A stretch of DNA of 64,000 nt from Endoryza foliicola (lineage in GTDB: Bacteria; Bacteroidota; Bacteroidia; Chitinophagales; Chitinophagaceae), in assembly GCA_965226965.1 (NCBI GenBank), contig OZ245715.1, positions 2,418,001 through 2,482,000 of the forward strand, given 5' to 3'. Positions 29,543 through 36,942 of this stretch are shown here, one piece after another. A program made the position numbers and the translations under genes. The notes below the pieces were generated by a model. That model did not search any database. It was not told where the DNA came from and worked only from the letters and a program-made list of their open reading frames with translations. How positions within the stretch are numbered: position 1 is the first letter of the stretch; each line of letters starts with the position of its first letter.

Positions 29543-29818
29543 ATGTTAACATCGGAAAAAGTAGAAATATTTAGAAGATACAAAGGCAACTATGATGGCT
29601 ACCACATTCAGAGTAAAGGAAAAGAAAAGCTAATTTCTGATGATGAATGGTTCTTGCTAAGTAACCTCATGCAAGATATTTATTTGATTAGAAGTGGTAT
29701 AGCAGCAAAATCTTTTGAAAGAAAAATAGTTGATGAATTAACTAAAAGTTGTGATAGCACAACCACATACAATTTAATTTTTGAATTAGAAAAATATATA
29801 AATGATAAAAGCATCTAA
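29543..29818 (+). CDS. Candidate immunity protein for the Rhs C-terminal toxin
   Basis: This is a 91-residue, soluble, charged, mostly helical protein (no signal peptide, no membrane segment), encoded 12 bp after the end of the 3014-residue Rhs gene. Small unrelated genes in this position are the usual immunity partners of polymorphic toxins. The lack of a signal peptide suggests the toxin acts in the cytoplasm. I recognise no named immunity family. Its base composition is more AT-rich than the upstream Rhs body, as is usual for cassette tails. Confidence 0.6.
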   Translation: MLTSEKVEIFRRYKGNYDGYHIQSKGKEKLISDDEWFLLSNLMQDIYLIRSGIAAKSFERKIVDELTKSCDSTTTYNLIFELEKYINDKSI

Positions 29819-30424
29819 TAAAACTACGCCGCTAGCTTTTTTTTGGGGGGGTATTTCTTTTTAAGACGCTTGAGTATTTCTATTGAACCTTTTCATCTGA
29901 TTTTTTCCTCTCTGATATGTATCAATAATTGCAATAGAATTTGATGTAGTAAATAATCGAGAAGGTATTTTCATATTCTGAGATCAAACAAGCCATAATG
30001 ATGAGATTTGTAGGTTCGGTTGAGGACAGTATTTTACAGATACATCACAAGAAACATTTACAAAGGATCATACTTCATATATACTTTATGGTCGTCTTGG
30101 AATGGTAGTATATTAACACACTACATTAAAATAGAATTATCAGGGCTTGTAGGCGACATGAATAATTGAGGTCATCTCATCTATTTCATATTTACCAATT
30201 ACTGAAATAGAAGTGCATAGACGAATTGCCAAATCTTCTTGGTACTTCTATTCTTCCTTGCGGAGTACTGCATTCTTTTTACCGAAGGTATACTTAAATA
30301 ATTCGTAAAAGGTTCATAAAAACCGAGATTTTGCTTTACAGTACAAATATAAAACACTTCTACAAACTTACATTCATTACTTGATAGTGACAGTTCGAGT
30401 TGATTTGAATAATAGTACTAATAA
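29819..30424. other. Gene-poor stretch after the immunity gene, possible decayed coding DNA
   Basis: About 600 bp without an intact gene. It begins with a T8-G7 run (29837-29851). On the minus strand around 30185-30310, a short frame interrupted by stops (readable as KYQEDLAIRLCTSISVIG and SIIHVAYKP) looks like broken coding DNA, but I cannot assign it. Such debris is common behind Rhs cassettes. No copy of the recombination arm was found here. Confidence 0.35.
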
Positions 30425-31183
30425 CTAATCCTTTGGAAATAATAATTGTTTAATTCTTAAAAATTGAAGCAATTGCTCAAACTTTCTTTTTGCCTTTGTG
30501 ACTTTAGTATAGTATGGTTCTTTGTAAATATAACTTGGTTTTCCAGTCATCTTCACTTCAAGTTTCTTTTTCAATTTTTTCTCGAAAACAACAACGCTAT
30601 CGTAAAAGTAAATCCCTTTAATAGCTCTTGTGTATTTTGTTTCATTAAATCTTTTTTGCTGACTGTGCTCTGCATTGAGATCATCAATCAAAGACTTTGC
30701 AAATTCTATAAACGTTCCATTTCGTTTTTTTCCTCCACCGTAGTCAATCCAGTAAGATGTGTGCGTGTCCTCAACTAAATAAATACCGTCACTCTTTACC
30801 GAGTCAAAAAGTATCTCGAAACTGATTTTTTGCTGGTTCATGGTATGTCCTCCGTCATCAATTATTATGTCTAAGGGAGGTAACTCTTTTTTAATCTCTT
30901 CAAGAAAGTTTCGGTCTGATTGCGAGCCAATGAATATCTTAATACCCTCTTCTTCAAACTCTTTGCATCTAGGTTCGATATCAATAGCATAGATTTCAGC
31001 ATTATTACCGAAATAATGCTTCCACATTTGTAAGCTTCCTCCTTGGAAAACACCAATTTCTAAGATACGTACTTTCTGATTTCGATACTTTGCGAAAAAT
31101 GTCTCATAAATCTCAAAATAATGACTCCATTTATTTATTTGCCTCTTATCGTTTTTTTCAAAATAGTCTTCGAGATCATTCAT
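30425..31183 (-). CDS. Class I SAM-dependent methyltransferase, paralogue of the 5111-5863 gene
   Basis: This 252-residue protein is aligned from end to end with the 250-residue methyltransferase at 5111-5863. Both begin MNDLE-YF--NDKR and share the stretch KVRILEIGVFQGGSLQMWK (here) with motif I. They also share DIEPRCKEFEE, FIGSQSD, IDDGGHTM and TSYWIDYGGG-KR-GTFIEF. It is expected to methylate a surface sugar. It stands alone between the Rhs immunity gene and an IS3 element, far from the glycan cluster that holds its twin. It was therefore probably carried or copied into the island. Confidence 0.83.
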   Translation of the reverse strand: MNDLEDYFEKNDKRQINKWSHYFEIYETFFAKYRNQKVRILEIGVFQGGSLQMWKHYFGNNAEIYAIDIEPRCKEFEEEGIKIFIGSQSDRNFLEEIKKELPPLDIIIDDGGHTMNQQKISFEILFDSVKSDGIYLVEDTHTSYWIDYGGGKKRNGTFIEFAKSLIDDLNAEHSQQKRFNETKYTRAIKGIYFYDSVVVFEKKLKKKLEVKMTGKPSYIYKEPYYTKVTKAKRKFEQLLQFLRIKQLLFPKD

Positions 31184-31342
31184 AATTATTTTTTTACATA
31201 AGTATAGGTGTTATTTATCTTTTCCAGCTATATTTTTTGCTTATTAATTTCACTGTAAGCTAACTGTTATCGTTGTTATTATTAGGGAAATGTGCATTTT
31301 TGGTTTTTAAACAGCTATTTAGTTAACCTAAATGGATGGTGC

Positions 31343-31378
31343 TGTAGGCGTACCCAAACTTCGGCAGTTGAAAGTTAG
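31343..31378 (+). repeat. IS3 left terminal inverted repeat
   Basis: It begins TGTAGGCGTACCCAAACTTC and pairs with the right end at 32589-32624. The outermost 13 bp are identical and the rest is imperfect. Confidence 0.85.
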
Positions 31379-31410
31379 AGAAAACCAATAATTTTAAACT
31401 GTCAAACATT

Positions 31411-31676
31411 ATGAAAAAGACCAGATTTACCGAGAGCCAGATAGTGGCAGCAATTAAAAGCAAGAAAGAGGTGTTTCTGTAAAAGAGATCTGTCGAGATT
31501 TGGGTACCAGCGAGCCTACGTTTTATAATTGGAAAGCGAAGTACGGCGGCATGGAAGCCAGCGATGTCAAGAAACTCAAGGATCTTGAAACAGAGCTGAG
31601 CCAGTATAAGAAGATCGTAGCCGAGCTCACGTTCGAGAACCGTGCTACGAAGAACTTCATTGAAAAAAAGTTATAG
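31411..31676 (+). pseudogene. IS3 orfA, frameshifted
   Basis: This is the helix-turn-helix protein that would bind the IS ends and form the N-terminus of the OrfAB transposase. The frame opens at ATG 31411 (MKKTRFTESQIVAAIK) and hits TAA at 31480. The remaining sequence (QERGVSVKEICRDLG, then PTFYNWKAKYGGM and a leucine-zipper-like ELSQYKKIVAEL) continues one frame over to the TAG at 31674. Restoring one A in the A-run at about 31455-31458 repairs it, giving the expected AIKKQERG. The single-base loss probably inactivates this copy, unless the lesion is a sequencing error. Confidence 0.85.
31664..31670 (+). promoter_or_regulatory. A-AAA-AAG programmed -1 frameshift site
   Basis: In the orfA frame the heptamer reads A AAA AAG, directly before the orfA stop codons TTA TAG. 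A -1 shift leads into the orfB frame (AAA AAA GTT ATA GTC CCT). This is the standard way IS3 elements make the OrfAB fusion transposase. Confidence 0.8.
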
Positions 31677-32602
31677 TCCCTACTGATAAAAGAGAAGCTG
31701 CTCACTATTTTGTTCAATCGGAGCAGTGTAGCATTAGTAAGGCTTGTCAGATCGTGCAACTACCACGCAGTACTTATCAATACGAGAAAAGACAGAAAGA
31801 CGACCATTCAGTTGAGCTGCTACTGGATCAGTTGGTTAGTAAACATCCGACCATTGGCTTGTGGCAATGTTACTATCGCTTGCGTAATCGTGGCGTTGTT
31901 ATCAATCACAAAAAGCTTAGAAGGGTCTATCGTCTGATGAACTTGAATGTTCGTCGCAGACCAAGAAAAACGCTTCCGGAACGTGTAAAACAGCCCCTAT
32001 TAACGCCTACAGCCCCTAACCAGATGTGGAGTATTGATTTTATGACCGATCGATTAGAGGACGGCAGAAGCTTCCGACTGTTGAATGTTATGGATGACTT
32101 TAACCGTGAGTCTCTTGCAATAGAAGTTGATACATCCCTTCCCACTCTTCGAATAATCAGAGTGTTGGATCAGCTCTTGCATCGCAGGGGAAAGCCATCC
32201 AATATTAGAACCGATAATGGACCGGAATTTATCAGTCACAAACTTGAGCAATGGTGCACCAAACAACAAATTACATTACAATTTATTCAACCAGGAAGGC
32301 CGATGCAAAATGCTTTTATTGAACGAAAAAATGGAAGCTTACGCAGAGAGCTTTTGAATGCTTATTTGTTTACCAGCTTGAACGAAGCAAGAGAGCTGTG
32401 CGAAAACTGGCGGAATGACTACAACGAAGAAAGACCGTACAAATCACTTCATTATCTGTCACCCCTCAATTACGCAAGGCTTATGAAAAGGAACGAGCAG
32501 CTTTATCCACAAGCAGCGAACGAAAATCGTTTAAAAATTGAAGAGAGCCGCTTAGTGGATAAAGCGTCTGAATCAAATGAAAATCCTCTATTTTTGAACT
32601 GA
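31664..32602 (+). CDS. IS3-family transposase OrfB (DDE catalytic domain)
   Basis: This is the catalytic part of the transposase, joined to OrfA by -1 frameshifting. The readable frame starts right after a TGA at 31661; a GTG at 31754 is the first plausible independent start. The rve/DDE domain is complete: Asp in MWSIDFMTDRL, Asp in IRTDNGPEF, and Glu in MQNAFIERKNGSLRREL. The end NEERPYKSLHYLSPLNYA is typical of the IS3 family. The frame is intact, but expression of OrfAB would be blocked by the orfA frameshift. Confidence 0.88.
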   Translation, partial: KKVIVPTDKREAAHYFVQSEQCSISKACQIVQLPRSTYQYEKRQKDDHSVELLLDQLVSKHPTIGLWQCYYRLRNRGVVINHKKLRRVYRLMNLNVRRRPRKTLPERVKQPLLTPTAPNQMWSIDFMTDRLEDGRSFRLLNVMDDFNRESLAIEVDTSLPTLRIIRVLDQLLHRRGKPSNIRTDNGPEFISHKLEQWCTKQQITLQFIQPGRPMQNAFIERKNGSLRRELLNAYLFTSLNEARELCENWRNDYNEERPYKSLHYLSPLNYARLMKRNEQLYPQAANENRLKIEESRLVDKASESNENPLFLN

Positions 32603-32624
32603 CCGAAAAAAGGGTACGCCTACA

Positions 32625-32661
32625 AATGTAAATGAGGTATGGATAAGCTCCTTCAATAAAT
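32625..32661 (+). pseudogene. Remnant 3' end of a 146-residue orphan gene, cut by the IS3 element
   Basis: The first codons after the IS end read NVNEVWISSFNK-stop, identical to the C-terminus of the intact gene at 37661-38101. So the left copy of the duplicated cassette once had the same neighbour. Everything upstream of this point has been replaced by the IS. Confidence 0.8.
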
Positions 32662-32857
32662 AAATTTATAATTGAAGGGCTGAAAGTATCTACTTTAGCT
32701 TTTTAATTAATATGGTTTTAGTGCATTGGATATATAAATTAAACTGAGTCAATTTTGATTGATATCTACTCGCCTCCTAATAATTCTAGCAAACCAAATT
32801 GATTCAATTAGTTTAAAGACTAATTACGAAGCTTAAAAATATATTGTTATTCTAATT

Positions 32858-33403
32858 CTAGTCAAGTTTTTTAATTGATGTTGGCCAATATTTGTTTGGA
32901 ATCAACTTACAAAACTGCCGGTAAACTTCTTGTACATCTGTATAAGGAACATCAAAACATTGTATATTATTAAGAATTTCATTGTCTATCTTCGGGTTTT
33001 TCAGCCAGAGAAATTTGCAAGCTTTGCCACTAAAAACGGATGTTATTGCCCAACTGTCAAAATTCTCTCCAAAGTTAAAAATAAATGTATCATACTTGCA
33101 ATACATATCTTGCTCCTCATCACTAAGCTCATAAAATAGATGTGGCTCATGGAAGAAAGGGAATACTTTATTGAACATCTCTTTACATCCTAGTCCATCT
33201 AATTCTTCAAACCACAATTCATGTGGCTCAACCGCAATTCGCTGCATTGATCGAATAAATGGACTGAATACATTTTCATCATTAAAATTACCGATTTGCT
33301 GATTGTTTATCCATAGACAATTCTTTCCCCATGGAGTAGGTTTAAATTTAATAATTTCAATTTCCAGAGCGAACACTCGTTTGTCTCCTATTAATTTTTT
33401 CAT
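32858..33403 (-). CDS. Candidate immunity protein of cassette A (left copy)
   Basis: This is a 181-residue soluble protein encoded 1 bp after the stop of the orphan Rhs tail, the position of an immunity gene. Segments such as FALEIEIIKF ... PWGKNCLWINNQQIGNF recall the Imm42-type family, from memory and not by search. There is no signal peptide, so it should neutralise a toxin in the cytoplasm. The identical gene is at 38296-38841. In other genomes immunity copies kept without their scaffold protect against siblings; that role is an inference here. Confidence 0.6.
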   Translation of the reverse strand: MKKLIGDKRVFALEIEIIKFKPTPWGKNCLWINNQQIGNFNDENVFSPFIRSMQRIAVEPHELWFEELDGLGCKEMFNKVFPFFHEPHLFYELSDEEQDMYCKYDTFIFNFGENFDSWAITSVFSGKACKFLWLKNPKIDNEILNNIQCFDVPYTDVQEVYRQFCKLIPNKYWPTSIKKLD

Positions 33404-33404
33404 A

Positions 33405-34481
33405 TTACTTTTGTCGTTTCAATTTAATTGGAACATTATTTTCTCGAATCGGAACCACTTCTTCTCCTTTTCTATTGACATTTTTTCCAGTAGAGCCGCT
33501 CCAGTGATATGTCCCATCTCTACCAGGACTAAATCTATGATAAACTCTCTTTTTTCCGACTCCTTCAATTGACCACCATGTACCGTTGCTTTCATCATAA
33601 TATGAACGATTCTCCCAGAGCTGAAGATGATTTTCTGGCAATAACGAAGCGTTAGCATCGCCTTTAGGTTTTAAGGGGTTATGTTTGTCATTTATTTCAT
33701 AAAGAATATTTCGCTTTCTTAGTTCATTCCTATAAATTAAATCCTGAGCAGTAGCTTTCCCTTCAATTAGTCTTTTCTGAACTTCTGATAAATATTCGCT
33801 TGACAAAGATGAAGGGTCATTTGTAATAATTTCAAACGCCTGAACCCTACTATTCCATTTAGTAAAAGTACTAAAGAGTTTAAATCGCTCCTCTTGCAAT
33901 CGTACTATCGCTCTTTCAATCCAGTTTATTTGGTCTGCCGATTTTGATTTATGTACCGCTTTCAATAGTGATACTTTCCAACAACCATTACTATTATATA
34001 CGGTCATACTTACACCATCACTGTTTAAATAGGCTCCGGCATTTGGCGGAATCAATGCAGTTAATTCTTCTTGTGTAACAAATCTACTTTGTGGGGCATA
34101 AATGCCAGAGTTAATTCCTCCAAGTCTAAATAGCTGTGTAGTATTTTGAAGGTTACCGTCACTTCCGACCCTTAATAAGTTTCCTAACTGAGGTATTGTT
34201 GTAGTTCTTACTGTTGACTGTGCTGCATTTGGTTGTTGTTCAGCCCCATCTAGATCTTTGAAGTTTACTGGATCGCCCTCGGCATATGAATATGGACTGT
34301 TCCATGGATAAGTATCAGCTAACGGATCCACACTCAAAAACTTCCCAATTCTCGGATCATAAATCCGCATACCGTAGTCTTGCTGATTTCCGGTTCCTTT
34401 TACATCATTATCATTCTCCTTCCCATTAAACCCATACCTAAACTGGCTTCCGACGGTATAAGAGCGGTTTGGCATCAACAT
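33405..34481 (-). CDS. Orphan Rhs core plus C-terminal toxin, cassette A (left copy)
   Basis: This 358-residue frame begins exactly at MLMPNRSYTVGSQFRYGFNG, the start of the Rhs core. It runs through YDPRIGKFLSVDP and DLDG (residues 76-79), then ~280 residues of variable tail ending with YHRFSPGRDGTYHWSGSTG and a basic end. The core is nearly identical to that of the full-length Rhs protein; the tail is unrelated. The frame upstream of MLMP is closed by TGA within the conserved arm, so the cassette has no scaffold and probably no signal for secretion: it is a silent tail. The tail's activity is not recognised; its His/Arg/Trp-rich end suggests a nuclease, without a definable motif. Confidence 0.75.
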   Translation of the reverse strand: MLMPNRSYTVGSQFRYGFNGKENDNDVKGTGNQQDYGMRIYDPRIGKFLSVDPLADTYPWNSPYSYAEGDPVNFKDLDGAEQQPNAAQSTVRTTTIPQLGNLLRVGSDGNLQNTTQLFRLGGINSGIYAPQSRFVTQEELTALIPPNAGAYLNSDGVSMTVYNSNGCWKVSLLKAVHKSKSADQINWIERAIVRLQEERFKLFSTFTKWNSRVQAFEIITNDPSSLSSEYLSEVQKRLIEGKATAQDLIYRNELRKRNILYEINDKHNPLKPKGDANASLLPENHLQLWENRSYYDESNGTWWSIEGVGKKRVYHRFSPGRDGTYHWSGSTGKNVNRKGEEVVPIRENNVPIKLKRQK

Positions 34482-34546
34482 CCCGAACGGAGGGCTGCTT
34501 CTAACTCAAAGAACTACCCTAAAGCTACACTGCTTTTTTGACATTT
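34471..34546 (-). repeat. Left 76-bp inverted repeat of the recombinase unit (with cassette site)
   Basis: The reverse complement of this stretch is identical over all 76 bp to 35728-35803. From the cassette outward it consists of the 20-mer CCGTTCGGGATGTTGATGCC (34471-34490), CCT, the spacer AAGCAGC (34494-34500 on this strand), the arm GTAGTTCTTTGAGTTAG (34501-34517) and a further 29 bp. Confidence 0.92.
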
Positions 34547-34581
34547 TAAAGTCTGGCTGATGATTGTTTCCAGAGTATTGG

Positions 34582-35622
34582 TTACTGCTTTTTGAGCAAG
34601 TCGTGCATCTTTTCAATGGCTTGATCTAAAAAAGGTTGGGTGTAGTTAACATACCGGTAGAACGAAGGGCTGTTGGTAGCATGCCCTGATATTTTGCGAA
34701 CCAAATGTTCTGGCATACCGGCAAGCAGCATGGTGGTTATGGCCGATCGCCGCATTAAGTGCGAACTCATGAGATCACAAAACCGGGTTTGACTAGCGGC
34801 AGTAACATTTAATGTCTTACCGTTGCGGGTTCGCTGCTTTCCCAATACCTCGGTCCAACCCGCAACGTCACCAATAGACCGTAAAGCAGTATTGAAGGCA
34901 TGTAGATTGCCTGCCTTAAACAATTTCACAATGCGTTTGGAACGCCCTTGGTACTTCTTCACAATGTCTATGGCATAATCGGGTAACCGAACCAAGCTTG
35001 CGGTTTTGGTCTTCTTGCTAACTGTTGATAGGTACCAAGCTCCCTCCATTTTTTTAATGTCTTTCGAGGTCACCCGCACTAAATCTGAAAACCGCAATCC
35101 TACAGCACATCCGAAAATAAAGATGTCCAAAGCCTTCAACTGAACCGCATTGAGCTGTGCTCGTAGATCGGTATCATAGATCAAATACCGCACGCGGTCC
35201 GGACTGAGGGCAATTACCGGAATGTCTTCTTTGAAAACATAGAGTTGGCTGATAAAATCGCCTATGGGAAGGTGTTTCTCTTTTTTGAGGTACTTGAAAA
35301 AGGTTTTGAGGGTCTTAATAACCATACCCAAGTAGTTGTCAAACCCACCCCTCTTGTACACAAATTCACTGAAGCGCTTGAAGAACCGTTTCCAATAGGC
35401 CGATTCTGTTTGTTCTAAGCGCTTATTAAAGCCCTTCCAGACCCGAACAGTTAGTTTTGAGCTAGCAGCCTCTTCATAGGCCTGTAATAGCCTTAAAACA
35501 GTCTCGTAGTTCTTTACGGTTCCAATGCTCAAGGGAGCACCATTGGCTTTGCGGCGTTTACCTTTTCGATTATCCGAGATGAACTCTTCAAAAAGGGGAA
35601 GTACTTCGTAGGAAGATCGCAT
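34582..35622 (-). CDS. Tyrosine recombinase (site-specific integrase)
   Basis: This is a 346-residue phage-integrase-type recombinase that cuts and rejoins DNA through a 3'-phosphotyrosine. It has an N-terminal SAM-like DNA-binding domain (to ~residue 130, with the Bacteroidota-style core-binding helices). All catalytic residues are present: Arg177 in GLRFSDL, Lys in the VSKKTKT hairpin (~203), His288 and Arg291 in HLMRR, His314 in ISGHATN and Tyr322 (or Tyr324) in PSFYRYV. The frame stays open for 38 codons upstream, but that part runs into the inverted repeat, so I chose the ATG at 35622. The gene lies alone between the 76-bp inverted repeats and between two outward-facing Rhs cassettes, which suggests it acts on the cassette sites. 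Confidence 0.88.
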   Translation of the reverse strand: MRSSYEVLPLFEEFISDNRKGKRRKANGAPLSIGTVKNYETVLRLLQAYEEAASSKLTVRVWKGFNKRLEQTESAYWKRFFKRFSEFVYKRGGFDNYLGMVIKTLKTFFKYLKKEKHLPIGDFISQLYVFKEDIPVIALSPDRVRYLIYDTDLRAQLNAVQLKALDIFIFGCAVGLRFSDLVRVTSKDIKKMEGAWYLSTVSKKTKTASLVRLPDYAIDIVKKYQGRSKRIVKLFKAGNLHAFNTALRSIGDVAGWTEVLGKQRTRNGKTLNVTAASQTRFCDLMSSHLMRRSAITTMLLAGMPEHLVRKISGHATNSPSFYRYVNYTQPFLDQAIEKMHDLLKKQ

Positions 35623-35727
35623 GTTGAAAAATGTATATGTAAGGTTTAAGGGTTCCTGTGATGGTTGGTAACCACGTAGCAGGAATGAGTCTAAGATAAG
35701 TATAAATAAGGGATTAAAAGTGTTAGC

Positions 35728-35803
35728 AAATGTCAAAAAAGCAGTGTAGCTTTAGGGTAGTTCTTTGAGTTAGAAGCAGCCCTCCGTTCGGGATGTTGAT
35801 GCC
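35728..35803 (+). repeat. Right 76-bp inverted repeat of the recombinase unit (with cassette site)
   Basis: It is a perfect reverse complement of 34471-34546. In plus orientation it reads: outer 29 bp, arm GTAGTTCTTTGAGTTAG (35757-35773), spacer AAGCAGC (35774-35780), CCT, and the 20-mer (35784-35803) whose ATG at 35793 opens cassette B. Confidence 0.92.
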
Positions 35804-36158
35804 GGAAAGAAAGTATCTGTCAAGTAGTTTGTCATATCGCTTTGGTTTCCAAAACCAAGAAATAGATATTGATCTTTTCGACGGCGCAATTATTTTTGAT
35901 TTTCGCGCAGAAGATCCTCGGCTTGGGAGATTTTTTAGTGTTGATCCGATCGCAAAGAGTTTTCCGTGGAATAGTCCGTATGCTTTTTCTGAGAATAGCC
36001 CAATTCGATTTATAGAATTAGAAGGTAAAGAAAGGGCTGAGCCAAAAATGTTTGAATTAGCAAAAAGAATGATTAATGATTGGCGGAGTGAAATAGTTTC
36101 AACAGGTAATGATAAAACACTTGTTAGTAATTTATCACGAACGGAAGTGCTCAATTAG
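35793..36158 (+). CDS. Orphan Rhs core, cassette B
   Basis: This 121-residue frame starts MLMPERKYLSS right at the recombination site. It carries a divergent Rhs core (FQNQEIDIDLF, DPRLGRFFSVDPIAKSFPWNSPYAFSENSP, then ELEG in place of DLDG) followed by only ~40 residues. It stops at TAG (36156-36158). The next frame, at 36168, is in the same register, separated by TAG and three codons, and holds a peptidase-like domain. The two may thus be one toxin gene broken by a nonsense change, or the stop may be the natural end of a short tail. Its core is clearly not a copy of cassette A: beyond the 20-mer and the upstream repeat, the DNA is different. Confidence 0.68.
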   Translation: MLMPERKYLSSSLSYRFGFQNQEIDIDLFDGAIIFDFRAEDPRLGRFFSVDPIAKSFPWNSPYAFSENSPIRFIELEGKERAEPKMFELAKRMINDWRSEIVSTGNDKTLVSNLSRTEVLN

Positions 36159-36167
36159 CTCGAGAAG

Positions 36168-36941
36168 ATGATGAATTTAGTTCATGATCAAAAGACTATT
36201 AGTTCATGTAATCAAGTTGGCTGGTATTGTGGACCATTAGCTGCATTAGGTGCAGCTGCAATTAATAATCCAATGGGATATGCTACAATGGTTTGGGATC
36301 TTGTTACAACAGGAAAATCTGATCGTGAAGGTTCTTTAAAAAATGGATTAGTCTTACCAATATGGATTTCTGATATAGATATGAGTATTGGGACAATAAC
36401 CCAATCAAACTACCATGGTACAGGCTTAACTACAAATTTTGCAATTGATTTAATTGTAATGTATAGTTTAAGAGCTTCTGAAAATGATCGTTCAGCCAGT
36501 GGACAGAACCTGATTTCTAACTATACTCAAAAAAATGCAGGAACATTGCCATGGGAAATTGACGATATGTTTAATAGGTTAGGAATGTCGGTTGAAAACC
36601 AAAGAATTTATCGTGGTCAAGGGAATGGAATTCTTAAGAAATTAGAAGAGGCGGTGGAGTCTAACTATACTCCAATTATCTTTGATAATGAGATTATTAC
36701 ACAATCAGGCATTGATCCTAATAGTCCTCAAGGCAGCAAAGAAAGAGTCGAAGTTGGAAAAGGCATAGAACTGAATGTAGGTATACATTACATTGTTTTA
36801 TTAAAGTTTAAAAGAAATAAAGCTGAGAGAACAGTAGACTATACTACCTTAGAAAACGGCACGATTAAGGAGCACAAAGGGGTGTCTTATCGAGCATTTA
36901 GGAGAGGAATGAAAGGCTTTTGGATACCCAAAAACAATTAA
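36168..36941 (+). CDS. Papain/C39-like cysteine peptidase domain, candidate toxin of cassette B
   Basis: This is a 257-residue protein with the N-terminal motif NQVGWYCGPLAALGAAA. It matches the catalytic Cys-Gly-Pro and upstream Gln/Asn of C39- or papain-like peptidases. A later GIHYIVLLKFKR supplies the candidate catalytic His, followed by a region ending in RAFRRGMKGFWIP. There is no signal peptide, so on its own it would stay in the cytoplasm. It is in frame with the Rhs core of cassette B, from which only a TAG separates it. A secreted candidate immunity protein follows after 1 bp. Most likely it is the toxin tail of cassette B; protease or bacteriocin-type peptidase is the alternative. 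Confidence 0.65.
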   Translation: MMNLVHDQKTISSCNQVGWYCGPLAALGAAAINNPMGYATMVWDLVTTGKSDREGSLKNGLVLPIWISDIDMSIGTITQSNYHGTGLTTNFAIDLIVMYSLRASENDRSASGQNLISNYTQKNAGTLPWEIDDMFNRLGMSVENQRIYRGQGNGILKKLEEAVESNYTPIIFDNEIITQSGIDPNSPQGSKERVEVGKGIELNVGIHYIVLLKFKRNKAERTVDYTTLENGTIKEHKGVSYRAFRRGMKGFWIPKNN

Positions 36942-36942
36942 A

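Larger units (their letters stand above)
31343..32624 (+). mobile_element. IS3-family insertion sequence (1282 bp)
   Basis: The ends are imperfect inverted repeats of about 35 bp: the left end begins TGTAGGCGTACCC, and the reverse complement of the right end begins with the same 13 bases, both continuing into a CGG(T)CAGTT segment. Between them lie orfA (helix-turn-helix, frameshifted) and orfB (DDE transposase), with an A-AAA-AAG slippery heptamer at 31664-31670. The flanking bases (GGTGC on the left, AATGT on the right) show no target duplication. The right flank (32625 on) is homologous to the interior of the 37661-38101 gene. The left flank is not, so DNA to the left was lost or rearranged after insertion. 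Confidence 0.9.
32625..34523 (-). repeat. Duplicated Rhs toxin/immunity cassette, left copy
   Basis: This ~1.9-kb segment matches 38063-39961 with a constant offset of 5438 bp and no indels. In the ~233 bp distal to the immunity gene I count 8 substitutions, and in the ~75 bp of Rhs core next to the recombination site 6. The two coding regions in between give identical proteins except for one residue (Val/Ala at position 10). The recombination-site spacer (34494-34500 versus 39932-39938) differs at all 7 positions. Confidence 0.9.

Noticed and set aside
31338..32629. Target-site duplication around the IS3 element
   Set aside because: The bases beside the ends (GGTGC and AATGT) do not match at 3, 4 or 5 bp.
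35623..35736. N-terminal extension of the tyrosine recombinase frame to 35736
   Set aside because: It runs into the 76-bp inverted repeat and its sequence does not resemble a recombinase N-terminus; the ATG at 35622 fits better.
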